Below are positions 8,339-18,382 of a stretch of DNA of 64,000 nt, piece after piece. The stretch covers positions 90,676 through 154,675 of the forward strand of contig NZ_WJBG01000130.1 of NCBI RefSeq assembly GCF_009709555.1. The letters are read 5' to 3'. Both the position numbers and the translations under genes were made by a program. Under the pieces are notes generated by a model. It saw nothing but the letters and a program-made list of their open reading frames with translations, was not told where the DNA came from and ran no database searches. Positions within the stretch are counted from its first letter, which is position 1, and each line of letters opens with the position of its first letter. This DNA is from Streptomyces blattellae. Lineage in GTDB: Bacteria; Actinomycetota; Actinomycetes; Streptomycetales; Streptomycetaceae.

Positions 8339-8914
8339 GTGTTCCAGGTACGCGTCCACGGCCGCGGAGGTCAGGGTGCTGTCACGGCGGCGGAGCTGCT
8401 GTCGGTGGCGGCCTTTCTGGAGGGCCGGTACGCACAGGCGTTCCCGAGCTTCGGCTCGGAACGGACGGGAGCGCCGGTGATGGCGTTCTGCCGGATCGAC
8501 GACCGGCCGATCCGCGTCCGTGAACCCGTCACCCGGCCCGACGCACTCGTGATCCAGGACGCGACCCTGCTGCACCAGGTGGACGTCTTCGAAGGGCTCA
8601 GGGCCGACGGCTCCGTCCTGATCAACTCGCCGAGCAGCCGGGATGAGTTGGGCCTCACGACGCTCACCGGGCCCGTCTTCACCGTCCCGGCCACCACCAT
8701 TGCCCTACGCCACGTCCGCCGCCCGGTTCCCAACATCGTTCTGCTCGGCGGCCTCGCCGCCGTCACCGGCTGCGTGACGATCGACTCGCTCATCGCCGCC
8801 GTACAAGAGCGCTTCCCGGGCGAGCTGGGCACGGCCAACGCGGCCGCGGCCAGGGAGGCGTACCGCCACATCCGTGTCCAGCGGGAGGAACCCGCCCATG
8901 CTCAAGCAGACTGA
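8339..8914 (+). CDS. porG: 2-oxoacid:ferredoxin oxidoreductase gamma subunit
   Basis: A 191-residue protein whose FQVRVHGRGGQGAVTAAELL opening is the hallmark of the gamma subunit of pyruvate/2-ketoisovalerate ferredoxin oxidoreductases. The phrases AFPSFGSERTGAPVMAFCRI and PNIVLLGGLAAVTG also fit. It is the first gene of a tightly packed operon, with a GTG start at 8339 after AGGGAGGAGG. The subunit helps form the CoA-binding and acyl-transfer part of the oxygen-sensitive enzyme. Pyruvate is the most likely substrate, judged from the alpha subunit. Its 3' end overlaps the alpha gene by 17 bp. Confidence 0.92.
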   Translation: MFQVRVHGRGGQGAVTAAELLSVAAFLEGRYAQAFPSFGSERTGAPVMAFCRIDDRPIRVREPVTRPDALVIQDATLLHQVDVFEGLRADGSVLINSPSSRDELGLTTLTGPVFTVPATTIALRHVRRPVPNIVLLGGLAAVTGCVTIDSLIAAVQERFPGELGTANAAAAREAYRHIRVQREEPAHAQAD

Positions 8915-10139
8915 GGGCTCGCGCGCGGTCGCCGAGACGGTCGCGTACTGCCGCCCCGAGGTGATCGCCGCCTACCCGATCTCCCCGCAGACGCACATCG
9001 TCGAGGAGCTCAGCCGACGGGTGAAGTCCGGTGCGCTGGACCGTTGCGAGTACGTCAACGTCGAGTCGGAGTTCGCGGCGATGTCGATGTGCATCGGGGC
9101 CTCGGCGGCGGGCGCCCGCGCCTACACGGCGACCGCGAGCCAGGGTCTGCTGTACATGGTGGAGGCGCTCTACAACGCCTCCGGGCTCGGCCTGCCGATC
9201 GTGATGACGGTCGCCAACCGGGCGATCGGCGCCCCCATCAACATCTGGAACGACCACAGCGACACGATGTCCCAGCGCGACTCCGGCTGGATCCAGCTCT
9301 ACGCGCGCGACAACCAGGAGGCCGCCGATCTGCACCCGCAGGCGTTCCGGCTGGCCGAGGAGTTGTCGCTGCCGGTGATGGTGTGCATGGACGGCTTCGT
9401 CCTGACGCACGCCTGGGAGCGGATCGAGGTGCCCGAGCAGGCGCAGGTCGACGCGTTCCTGCCGCCGTACGAGCCACGCCAGGTCATGGATCCGGACGAG
9501 CCGGTGTCGATCGGCGCGATGGTCGGCCCGGAGGCCTTCACCGAGGTGCGTTATCTGGCGCACGCCAAGCAGATGCAGGCGCTGGAGGCGATTCCGCGGA
9601 TCGCGGAGGAGTTCCAGGACGTCTTCGGGCGGGACTCCGGCGGGCTGGTCCAGCCGTACGCCTGTGAGGACGCCGAGACGATCGTCGTGGCGCTTGGCTC
9701 GGTGCTGGGCACCGTCTGCGATGTCGTCGACGAACTGCGGGAGCGCGGGGTGCGGATCGGGGCGCTCGGGATCACGTCCTTCCGACCGTTCCCGCTGGAC
9801 GCCGTGCGGGCCGCGCTGGGACGGGCGCGTCAAGTCGTCGTGCTGGAGCGGGCGTTCGCCGTCGGGATCGGCGGGATCGTCTCGGCGAACGTGCGTACCG
9901 CGCTGTCCGGGATCCAGCTCGACGGTCACACCGTGGTCGCCGGGCTCGGCGGGCGGGCCATCACCAAGGCGTCGCTGCACCGGCTGTTCGACGACGCGAT
10001 CGGCGGGCGGCTCGGGCAGCTGACCTTCCTGGACCTCAACACCGAGCTGGTGGAACGGGAGTTGGCGCGGATGGAGCGGACGCGGAGGTCCGGGCCGTCC
10101 GCCGAGAACATCCTGCGTGATGTGGGGAGCAACCGATGA
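8898..10139 (+). CDS. porA: 2-oxoacid (pyruvate):ferredoxin oxidoreductase alpha subunit
   Basis: A 413-residue alpha subunit. Features include AAYPISPQTHIVEELS (substrate/TPP-facing loop), EYVNVESEFAAMSMCIGASA, SQGLLYMVEALYNASGLGLP, and the pyruvate-type segment NIWNDHSDTMSQRDSGWIQL. The C-terminal part (GALGITSFRPFPLDAVRAAL) forms the transketolase C-like domain. With beta and gamma it would oxidise pyruvate and CoA to acetyl-CoA, CO2 and low-potential electrons. The start is ATG 8898 with GGGAGGAA upstream. The stop overlaps the beta start by ATGA. Unusual for Streptomyces, which normally relies on pyruvate dehydrogenase. Confidence 0.92.
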   Translation: MLKQTEGSRAVAETVAYCRPEVIAAYPISPQTHIVEELSRRVKSGALDRCEYVNVESEFAAMSMCIGASAAGARAYTATASQGLLYMVEALYNASGLGLPIVMTVANRAIGAPINIWNDHSDTMSQRDSGWIQLYARDNQEAADLHPQAFRLAEELSLPVMVCMDGFVLTHAWERIEVPEQAQVDAFLPPYEPRQVMDPDEPVSIGAMVGPEAFTEVRYLAHAKQMQALEAIPRIAEEFQDVFGRDSGGLVQPYACEDAETIVVALGSVLGTVCDVVDELRERGVRIGALGITSFRPFPLDAVRAALGRARQVVVLERAFAVGIGGIVSANVRTALSGIQLDGHTVVAGLGGRAITKASLHRLFDDAIGGRLGQLTFLDLNTELVERELARMERTRRSGPSAENILRDVGSNR

Positions 10140-11143
10140 GCGCCGCGCAGCAGGTGAAGTTCTACCAGGTCGGCAGCCATGCCGCCGGAAACCGGCTGCT
10201 GGGGCCCCAGGCGCAGTCCGACCAGGCCGACCCGGACCGTTCCAACGCGCTCACCTCCGGCCACCGGGCCTGCCAGGGCTGCGGCGAGGCGCTCGGCGCC
10301 CGCTATGTCCTGGACGCGGCACAGCGGGCGGCCGGCGGCAAGGTGATCGCGGTCAACGCGACGGGCTGCCTGGAGGTGTTCTCCACGCCGTACCCGGAGA
10401 CCTCCTGGCAACTCCCCTGGCTGCACTCCCTGTTCGGCAACGCACCCGCCGTCGCCGCCGGGGTCGCCGCCGCGCTGCGTGCCAAGGGCCGCACCGACAT
10501 CCGGGTGGTCGGACAGGGCGGGGACGGCGGCTCGGTCGACATCGGCCTCGGCTGTCTGTCCGGCATGTTCGAGCGGAACGACGACGTCCTGTACGTCTGT
10601 TACGACAACGAGGCCTACATGAACACCGGCGTGCAGCGCTCGGGCGCCACTCCCCCGGCCGCGCGCACGGCGACCACGCAGGCGGTCGGCGAGGAGCCGG
10701 GCGCCCCCTTCGGGCAGGGCAAGAGCCTGCCGCTGATCGCGATGGCGCACGAGATCCCGTACGTCGCCACGGCCACCGTCGCCGGGCTGCGCGATCTGGA
10801 GGCCAAGGTGCACCGGGCGATGGGGATGAGAGGCGCCCGCTATCTGCATGTGCTGGTGCCCTGTCCGCTGGGCTGGGGCACGGCGTCCTGCGACACGGTG
10901 CGCATGGCGCGGCTGGCCGAACAGAGTGGTCTGTTCCCGGTGTTCGAGGCCGAGTACGGCGAGGTCACCGATGTGACACCGATCCGGCGGCGGGTGCCGG
11001 TGGAGGAGTATCTGCGGCCGCAGAAGCGGTACGCGCACTTGTTCACGCCGGAGCCGGATCCGAAGGCCGTCGCCCGCATCCAGCGGGCCGCCGACCGCAA
11101 CATCGCCCGTTTCGGGCTGCTGGAACATCAGGAGGCGTCGTGA
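10136..11143 (+). CDS. porB: 2-oxoacid (pyruvate):ferredoxin oxidoreductase beta subunit (TPP-binding)
   Basis: A 335-residue beta subunit. It has HRACQGCGE near residue 45 (the CxxC that starts the [4Fe-4S] ligand set), the thiamine-diphosphate motif from GQGGDGGSVDIGLGCL to CYDNEAYMNTGVQRSG, and a further Cys in VPCPLGWGTASCDTVR. The N-terminal 40 residues form an extra segment not needed for the core fold. The gene is translationally coupled on both sides (ATGA with alpha, GTGA with the next gene), which strongly suggests that the four products form one complex. Confidence 0.92.
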   Translation: MSAAQQVKFYQVGSHAAGNRLLGPQAQSDQADPDRSNALTSGHRACQGCGEALGARYVLDAAQRAAGGKVIAVNATGCLEVFSTPYPETSWQLPWLHSLFGNAPAVAAGVAAALRAKGRTDIRVVGQGGDGGSVDIGLGCLSGMFERNDDVLYVCYDNEAYMNTGVQRSGATPPAARTATTQAVGEEPGAPFGQGKSLPLIAMAHEIPYVATATVAGLRDLEAKVHRAMGMRGARYLHVLVPCPLGWGTASCDTVRMARLAEQSGLFPVFEAEYGEVTDVTPIRRRVPVEEYLRPQKRYAHLFTPEPDPKAVARIQRAADRNIARFGLLEHQEAS

Positions 11144-12765
11144 AGGAGAAGCCGTTCGCGATCACCCTGGACGTGGGATCCAGTCTGGCCAACCGCACCG
11201 GCGCCTGGCGCACCGAGCGTCCCGAGTACGTCCACCGGCTGCCGCCGTGCAACCAGGCGTGCCCGGCCGGGGAGAACATCCAGCAGTGGCTGTTCCACGC
11301 GGAGAGCGGCGACTACGAGTCCGCCTGGCGGCAGTTGATGCGGGACAACCCGCTGCCCGCCGTCATGGGCCGGGTCTGCTACCACCCGTGCGAGACCGCC
11401 TGCAACCGTGTCCAGGTCGACAACGCCGTCGGGATCAACGCCGTCGAGCGCTTCCTGGGCGACGAGGCGATCAGGCGCGGCTGGACGATCAAGGCTCCTT
11501 CGGTGTCCTCCGGAAAGCGCGTCCTCGTCGTCGGCTCGGGCCCCGCCGGGCTCTCGGCGGCCTACCATCTGCGCCTGCTCGGCCACGAGGTGACGATCCG
11601 CGAGGCGCAAGCGCAGCCCGGCGGCATGATGCGCTACGGCATCCCGCGCTACCGCCTGCCCCGGGAGGTCCTGGACGCGGAGATCGACCGCATTCTGGCG
11701 CTGGGCGTCACGCTGGAGTGCGGCACCCGCGTCGACGACGTGCCCGCCGCTCGGCGGGACGGCGGCTTCGACGCCGTGTTCCTCGCCGTGGGCGCCGGCA
11801 TCGGCCGACGCACGTACATCCCGGCGGGCGACAGCGCGCGCATCCTCGACGCCGTGGCGCTGCTCGGCAGCATGGAGGGCGAGGGTCCTCCGCTGCTGGG
11901 CCGTACGGTCGCGGTCTACGGCGGCGGCAACACGGCCTTGGACGCGGCCCGCACCGCGCGCAGGCTGGGCGCGACCGACGCCGTGGTGGTCTACCGGCGC
12001 ACCCGGGACCGGATGCCCGCGCACGACGAGGAGGTCGAGGAGGCGCTGGAGGAGGGCGTACGGGTCAAGTGGCTCTCCACCATCAAGCATGCCGACGGCG
12101 GCCGCATCACGATCGAGCGGATGCGGCTCGACGACACCGGATTCCCGCAGCCCACCGGTGAGTTCGAGGAGCTGGACGCCGACTCCGTCGTCCTCGCACT
12201 CGGCCAGGAGTCCGACCTGTCACTCCTCGACGGCGTGCCCGACCTGACCGTGGACCACGGGACGGTGCAGGTGGCGGACGGACTGATGACGGGGCATCAG
12301 GGGATCTTCGCCGGGGGTGACATGGTGCCCGCCGAACGCACGGTCACCGTGGCGGTGGGGCACGGCAAGAAGGCGGCGCGGCACATCGACGCGTATCTGC
12401 GGGGGACTTCGTACGAGCCGGGTGACAAGCACGCCCCGGCCGGCTTCGAGCGGCTGAACACCTGGTACTACTCGGACGCCCCGGCATCCGTACAGCCGCG
12501 GCTCGAACCGGCCCGCCGTGTCTCGACGTTCGACGAGGTCGTGCAGGGGCTCGGCGAGTCCACCGCCCTGTTCGAGGCGCGGCGCTGCATGTCGTGCGGC
12601 AACTGCTTCGAATGCGACAACTGCTACGGCGTCTGCCCCGACAACGCCATCGCCAAGCTGGGGCCCGGCAAGGGGTTCGCCATCGACCTCGACTACTGCA
12701 AGGGGTGCGGGCTGTGCGTGGCCGAGTGCCCGTGCGGGGCGATGGACATGGTGCCGGAGGAGTGA
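11140..12765 (+). CDS. GltD-like FAD/NAD(P) iron-sulfur oxidoreductase with C-terminal ferredoxin domain
   Basis: A 541-residue protein in three parts. An N-terminal DPYD-like Cys-rich helical domain (PPCNQACPAGENIQQWLF, then GRVCYHPCETACNR) should bind two Fe-S clusters. Twin Rossmann domains follow: FAD motif VLVVGSGPAGLSAAYHLRLL around residue 127, NAD(P) motif VAVYGGGNTALDAARTARRL, and FAD-closing GIFAGGDMVP. A C-terminal ferredoxin domain has an unusually dense Cys block (CMSCGNCFECDNCYGVCPD) plus canonical CKGCGLCVAECP. Coupled to the POR genes by a GTGA overlap, it probably replaces the usual small delta ferredoxin and passes electrons between the POR and NAD(P)(H); that coupling is inference from domain content and operon structure. 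Confidence 0.88.
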   Translation: MKEKPFAITLDVGSSLANRTGAWRTERPEYVHRLPPCNQACPAGENIQQWLFHAESGDYESAWRQLMRDNPLPAVMGRVCYHPCETACNRVQVDNAVGINAVERFLGDEAIRRGWTIKAPSVSSGKRVLVVGSGPAGLSAAYHLRLLGHEVTIREAQAQPGGMMRYGIPRYRLPREVLDAEIDRILALGVTLECGTRVDDVPAARRDGGFDAVFLAVGAGIGRRTYIPAGDSARILDAVALLGSMEGEGPPLLGRTVAVYGGGNTALDAARTARRLGATDAVVVYRRTRDRMPAHDEEVEEALEEGVRVKWLSTIKHADGGRITIERMRLDDTGFPQPTGEFEELDADSVVLALGQESDLSLLDGVPDLTVDHGTVQVADGLMTGHQGIFAGGDMVPAERTVTVAVGHGKKAARHIDAYLRGTSYEPGDKHAPAGFERLNTWYYSDAPASVQPRLEPARRVSTFDEVVQGLGESTALFEARRCMSCGNCFECDNCYGVCPDNAIAKLGPGKGFAIDLDYCKGCGLCVAECPCGAMDMVPEE

Positions 12766-12774
12766 CGAGCCGGT

Positions 12775-13170
12775 TCAGTCGTCCGCCGTGAGGGCGGCGA
12801 GGGCGGCGTCCAGGCGGCGGGTGGCCTCCTCGGCGACCGGGCGCAGGGCGTCCAGCTCGGTGAGGGCGACCATCGTGTTCGGGTCCAGGACCTGTACGGC
12901 GGTGCGGTCGCCGTCGCGGCGGACGACCACGTTGCAGGGCAGCAGGAGGCCGATGGAGCGGTCGGTGTCCAGGGCCCGGTGGGCGAGCGGCGGGTTGCAG
13001 GCACCGAGGATGACGTAGTCCTCCATGTCGTGGTCGAGCTTGGCCTTGAGCGTGGCGGTGACGTCGATCTCGGTCAGGATGCCGAAGCCCTGGGCGGCGA
13101 GGGCGTCACGGACGCGGTCGACGGCGGTGGCGAAGTCGGTGTCGACGTGCACGGTGCGGTCGTAGCGCAT
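12775..13170 (-). CDS. DUF302 domain protein
   Basis: A 131-residue cytoplasmic protein with the DUF302 pattern: the N-terminal FATAVDRVRDALAAQGFGIL, then GACNPPLAHRALDTDRSIGL carrying the conserved ACNP motif with a single Cys, then PCNVVV and VQVLDPNTMVAL. Function is not established. DUF302 genes often accompany sulfur-trafficking or CstR/CsoR loci. The start is ATG 13170; longer frames have no support. It lies 53 bp downstream of the cstR-like gene in the same direction, so the two are probably cotranscribed. Confidence 0.85.
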   Translation of the reverse strand: MRYDRTVHVDTDFATAVDRVRDALAAQGFGILTEIDVTATLKAKLDHDMEDYVILGACNPPLAHRALDTDRSIGLLLPCNVVVRRDGDRTAVQVLDPNTMVALTELDALRPVAEEATRRLDAALAALTADD

Positions 13171-13223
13171 GGCGGGGTCTTTCTGGTCGATTCGTTCGCT
13201 CGGGGTCGGGTGTCGCGCTGTCG

Positions 13224-13553
<330 letters not shown>

Positions 13554-13632
13554 TCACATCGACACCGGCCAGAATTCACCCCAGGCGTACCGGCGAGAGC
13601 CGGCGACCGACTGCCCTGAGTGGCCCCGGCCG

Positions 13633-13899
13633 TCAGCGGGCGTCGTCCCCGGGGCCGGGCTGCGCCAGCGCGGCGTGGGCGAGGAGGCGGCGGGCGAGAT
13701 CGCGTGCCTCGTCCGCGGTCAGCGACGCCCAGACTCCCGGCTCACCGCCCTGGTCCCGGCCCACATCAAGGGCGACGCGGCTGATCGGCCGGTCCGTCGA
13801 CGCGAGCCTCAGGCACCTCACCGCGATCCGCCGACCGCAAGCCGTCACCAGGGGCCCGTCGCCGGCCGTGGGCGACCGGCCTTCTTCCGTCGTCGTCAT
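13633..13899 (-). CDS. Hypothetical small protein within the sulfur module
   Basis: An 88-residue frame from ATG 13899 with GC-codon bias suited to coding. Its C-terminal half (PGVWASLTADEARDLARRLLAHAALAQ) looks like a helical segment; no family is recognised. The first 134 bp overlap the extended C-terminus of the TauE-type permease gene, so at least one of the two frames is probably misextended. A CstR-type operator (13968-13983) lies about 70 bp upstream, consistent with its own promoter. Confidence 0.55.
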   Translation of the reverse strand: MTTTEEGRSPTAGDGPLVTACGRRIAVRCLRLASTDRPISRVALDVGRDQGGEPGVWASLTADEARDLARRLLAHAALAQPGPGDDAR

Positions 13900-14896
13900 C
13901 GGTCTCACGCCCTCCCTGGGGGACAGGTCCTCGACGTCCTCCCCACCGGGCCTCCGTACGATGACGCATACCCAGCGGGGTATCAGCGACAGCGCTCGCG
14001 GCGCTCGGATTGTTCCCGTCACCCGGTGCGATGGGACCGGGCGCCGTACGGATCCCGCGGCGGCGCAGCAAGTACCGGCCGAGCAGGATCCCGGCGCCGG
14101 TGGCCGCGGCAGTCCAGATCCAGGGGCTGGCCAGCAGCGTGCGGGCCAGGCCGGCGCCGGTCTGCTGACCGAGGACGAAGACGCCCATGACAGCCACGAA
14201 CCAGCCGAAGGACTTGCGCAGCGCGTCCTGCGGGATGCGCCCGGCGACTCGGCCGCCGATCAGTCCGCCGACGACAGCGGTCGCCGTGACCAGGGCCGCA
14301 AGCCCCCAGTCGATGTGGACACTGGCGAGGTAACCGGCCAGCCCGGCGAAGGACTTCATGGCGATGACCAGCAGCGAGGTGCCGACGGCGACGGCCATGG
14401 GCAGCCCGCCGAGCAGTGCGAGCGCGGGGACGACCAGGAAGCCTCCACCCGCACCCACCAGGCCGGTGACCAGGCCCACGACGATGCCGTCCAGCAGAAC
14501 GTGGAACACGGGGAGTTCGTGATGGATCCGCTTCCGCTCCTCTTTGCGTCCGCGGATCATGGCGACTGCGGTGGCGATCATCATGAAGGCGAACGCGACG
14601 AGCAGAACGGTACCGGGGACGAACGCGGCCAGCCGCCCGCCCACGTAGGCGCCGGCCATGCCCGCCAGCCCGAACAGCGACCCGGTCCGCCACCGGACCC
14701 GTCCGGCGCGGGCGTGTGAGACGACTCCGGCGGCGCTGGTGACGCCGACGACGAACAGCGAGGTGGCGATGGCCTCCTTGGTCTCCATCCCGGCCAGGTA
14801 GACCAGGATGGGCACGGTCAGAATCGACCCGCCGCCGCCCAGCACGCCGAGGCTGACGCCGATGAGCAGCGACGCGGCGACGATCAGGGCGATCAT
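13766..14896 (-). CDS. TauE/SafE family sulfur-compound permease, abnormal C-terminal extension
   Basis: A membrane permease of the TauE/SafE family. It begins MIALIVAASLLIGVSLGVLG and continues GGGGSILTVPILVYLAG, and it repeats the family signature in the second half (VTGLVGAGGGFLVVPALALL). About eight hydrophobic helices cover the first 270 residues, and the last is LASPWIWTAAATGAGILLGRYL. Family members move sulfite, thiosulfate or organosulfonates across the membrane. The remaining 100 residues are polar, lack homology, run through an operator and overlap the next gene. In a neighbouring frame a stop occurs at 14019, which suggests loss of the native stop by frameshift. The start overlaps the upstream rhodanese stop (ATGA), so the genes are coupled. 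Confidence 0.85.
   Translation of the reverse strand: MIALIVAASLLIGVSLGVLGGGGSILTVPILVYLAGMETKEAIATSLFVVGVTSAAGVVSHARAGRVRWRTGSLFGLAGMAGAYVGGRLAAFVPGTVLLVAFAFMMIATAVAMIRGRKEERKRIHHELPVFHVLLDGIVVGLVTGLVGAGGGFLVVPALALLGGLPMAVAVGTSLLVIAMKSFAGLAGYLASVHIDWGLAALVTATAVVGGLIGGRVAGRIPQDALRKSFGWFVAVMGVFVLGQQTGAGLARTLLASPWIWTAAATGAGILLGRYLLRRRGIRTAPGPIAPGDGNNPSAASAVADTPLGMRHRTEARWGGRRGPVPQGGRETDDDDGRRPVAHGRRRAPGDGLRSADRGEVPEARVDGPADQPRRP
13968..13983. promoter_or_regulatory. CstR-type operator ATACCCAGCGGGGTAT
   Basis: Same ATACCC...GGGGTAT form as the other sulfur-module sites. It lies upstream of the 88-residue hypothetical gene and inside the unlikely tail of the TauE frame. Confidence 0.6.
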
Positions 14897-15474
14897 GACG
14901 TGCCTTTGAGGGCGGCGATGACCGTGTCGATGTCCGTGCGGGGACCACGGTTGTAGGGCAGCTTCGACAGCAGCATGCCCAGGGCGCAGGTGTTGGTGAG
15001 CGCGGCGACGGTCAGCCCGGCCCCGACCGCCGTGCCGATGAGATGCAGTCCGGGCAGGAACAGGCCCGCGACGCCGGTGATCAGCACGATGGTTCCGGCG
15101 ACGAGCCGGACCTGGCGCTCCAGGTCCCAGCGCTCGGGGCCGCGGGTGAGGAAACCGCCCGCGGACTCCCAGGCCAGGATGCCGCCGTCGAGGACGCGCA
15201 GGTTGGGCAGTCCGGCCTCGGCGAGGGCCTGTTCGGCCTGGGCGGCGCGGGCGCCGGAACGACAGATGAGTATGACCTCGTCGTCGAGGTGGTGCAGAAG
15301 TTCGGCGCGGTGTTCGCGCAGGGTGTCGAGGGGGACGTTGTAGGAGCCGGGGATGTGCGCGGTGCGGAACTCGCCTGGCGTGCGCACGTCCAGCAGCCGG
15401 GGGCCGTCGCCGTCCAGGTGGAGGTCGCGCAGGACGGTGGGGTCGAGTCGAGGGGCGCTGGCCTGGTGGGTCAT
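14893..15474 (-). CDS. Rhodanese with C-terminal DUF2892 membrane domain
   Basis: A 193-residue protein. Residues about 10-110 form a rhodanese domain (RLLDVRTPGEFRTAHIPGSY; active-site loop ICRSGARAAQ with catalytic Cys). It is followed by a DUF2892-type membrane part with a helix pair (RLVAGTIVLITGVAGLF; IGTAVGAGLTVAALTNTCAL). Such proteins carry persulfide sulfur at the inner face of the membrane. The start is ATG 15474 after an AGGAAAC-type site. The stop overlaps the TauE start by 4 bp. The gap to the upstream persulfide dioxygenase gene is 113 bp without an operator, so one transcript from 16973 is plausible. Confidence 0.88.
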   Translation of the reverse strand: MTHQASAPRLDPTVLRDLHLDGDGPRLLDVRTPGEFRTAHIPGSYNVPLDTLREHRAELLHHLDDEVILICRSGARAAQAEQALAEAGLPNLRVLDGGILAWESAGGFLTRGPERWDLERQVRLVAGTIVLITGVAGLFLPGLHLIGTAVGAGLTVAALTNTCALGMLLSKLPYNRGPRTDIDTVIAALKGTS

Positions 15475-15587
15475 GAGGTTTCCTTGCTGCCGCTGGGACG
15501 GCTGAGGACATCGAGGGATACGGGGAGACTGGGGATGGCCGGCGGATCGGGTGGCCGCCGGTTCTCCCGGCGGCCACCCGTCCGGCT

Positions 15588-16973
15588 TCACGCGTCGGCG
15601 TGCGCGGGCAGGGCGAGCCAGGCGCCGTAGCCGCCGAGCAGGTCGGAGACGTCGGTGCGGCCCTTGTGGCGCAGCAGGCTGGCGGCGACGGAGGAGCGGT
15701 GGCCGCCCGCGCAGTGCACGACCAGAGGACGGTCGGCCGGGATCTCGTCGATCCGGCGGGCGAGTTCGGCGAGCGGGATGTGCAGCGAGCCCTTGATGAA
15801 GCCCTCCTCGCGCTCGGCGGTGTTGCGCACGTCCAGCACCAGCGGAGCCTCGCCGCCGTCGAGCAGCCGGCGCAGTTCGCCGGCGGTCAGGCGACTGGCC
15901 CGCTCCATCTCGCCGGCCAGGGCCGGGAAGGCGCCCTCGGGCTCGCGCAGATACCCGCCGACCTTGTCGAACCCGATCCGGGCGAGCCGGGTGACGACCT
16001 CCTCCTCCCGGTCCTGCGGCGCGACCACCACGACCTCCTGGTCGGGGGCGACGACCATGCCCGCCTGTTCGGCGAAGCGGCCGTCCGCGGGCACGTTGAC
16101 CGAGCCGCCCAGATACCCGGGCCCGAAGTCCTGCGGCGAACGGGCGTCGACCACGACCGCCCCGGCCGCGCGCCGCTCCATGAACTCCTCCACCGACAAC
16201 GGCCGGGGCGTGGCGGAGGCGTCGAACAGGCCGTGTTCCTTGCGGTTGAGGATGGCGTCGTAGACGAAGTACGCGGGCGCGGACGGCTGCCCGGCCGTCA
16301 CCAGCTCCACGAACTTCTCCTCGCTCATCGGCCGGCAGGCGTAGTTGGTGGCGCGCTGCTCGCCGATGGTGGACTGGCGCTGCGTGGAGAGGTTCTTGCC
16401 GCAGGCGGAGCCGGCGCCGTGGGCGGGGAAGACCCGGACGGCGTCGGGGAGGGCCATCAGCTTGTGCTGGATCGTGTCGTAGAGCATCCTGCCGAGTTCG
16501 TCGGCGGTCACCCCGATCGATGCGAGCAGGTCGGGGCGGCCGACGTCGCCGATGAACAGCGCGTCACCGGTGAGGACGCCGTAGGGGACGGTGTCGCCCG
16601 CGTGCTCGTACACGAGGACACTGATCGACTCGGGGGTGTGGCCGGGGGTTTCGAGGATCTGGAGCTGGACGTCACCGAGGGCGATGCGTTCGCCGTCGGC
16701 CAGCTTGCGAATGGGGTACTCGGCCTCGGCGCGCTGCCCGTAGCCGATCCAGGCTCCGGTGCGGTCGGCGAGCTCCAGGTGGCCGGCGAGGAAGTCGGCG
16801 TGGAAGTGGGTGTTGACGACGGCCTCGATGGTGAACCCGTGCGCCTCGGCGTCGGTGAGGTACTCGGAGATGTCGCGGCGCGGATCGACGACGACGGCCT
16901 TGCCGGTCGTCTCGTCGGCAATCATGTACGAGGCCTGGGAGAGGCAGTCGAGGTAGTACTGGGCGAAGAACAT
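15588..16973 (-). CDS. Persulfide dioxygenase fused to two rhodanese domains
   Basis: A 461-residue fusion. The N-terminal 240 residues are an ETHE1-type metallo-beta-lactamase: THFHADFLAGH, TPGHTPESISVLV, GDALFIGDVGRPDL and FPAHGAGS supply the metal ligands. Two rhodanese modules follow. The first (VVVDARSPQDFGPGYLGGS) ends in VVVAPQDREEE and has no catalytic Cys, so it is probably structural. The second (LVLDVRNTAEREEGFIKGS) has the active loop VVHCAGGHRS. The enzyme should oxidise glutathione- or mycothiol-type persulfide to sulfite, with the rhodanese moving sulfur to or from thiosulfate. An operator lies 33 bp upstream of ATG 16973. Confidence 0.9.
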   Translation of the reverse strand: MFFAQYYLDCLSQASYMIADETTGKAVVVDPRRDISEYLTDAEAHGFTIEAVVNTHFHADFLAGHLELADRTGAWIGYGQRAEAEYPIRKLADGERIALGDVQLQILETPGHTPESISVLVYEHAGDTVPYGVLTGDALFIGDVGRPDLLASIGVTADELGRMLYDTIQHKLMALPDAVRVFPAHGAGSACGKNLSTQRQSTIGEQRATNYACRPMSEEKFVELVTAGQPSAPAYFVYDAILNRKEHGLFDASATPRPLSVEEFMERRAAGAVVVDARSPQDFGPGYLGGSVNVPADGRFAEQAGMVVAPDQEVVVVAPQDREEEVVTRLARIGFDKVGGYLREPEGAFPALAGEMERASRLTAGELRRLLDGGEAPLVLDVRNTAEREEGFIKGSLHIPLAELARRIDEIPADRPLVVHCAGGHRSSVAASLLRHKGRTDVSDLLGGYGAWLALPAHADA

Positions 16974-17005
16974 GGTCGGGTGACCTCCGAATTCGGATCG
17001 GATTA

Positions 17006-17021
17006 ATACCCCGGGGGGTAT
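17006..17021. promoter_or_regulatory. CstR-type operator ATACCCCGGGGGGTAT
   Basis: A near-perfect palindrome 33 bp upstream of the persulfide dioxygenase gene. Placement over the promoter fits repression released by persulfide. Confidence 0.8.
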
Positions 17022-17099
17022 GAAAAAGGGTCTGATCCGCCCTTGCCGAAGGGCGGGTGTGGTGGTCGGCCCGGGTCGGGGGATGCCCGGGCCGACCGG

Positions 17100-18329
<1,230 letters not shown>

Positions 18330-18382
18330 GGTGGAACTCCTCTCCAGCTGACCTGAGTGCGGGTGTCGGTGGGGTTGCGGGA

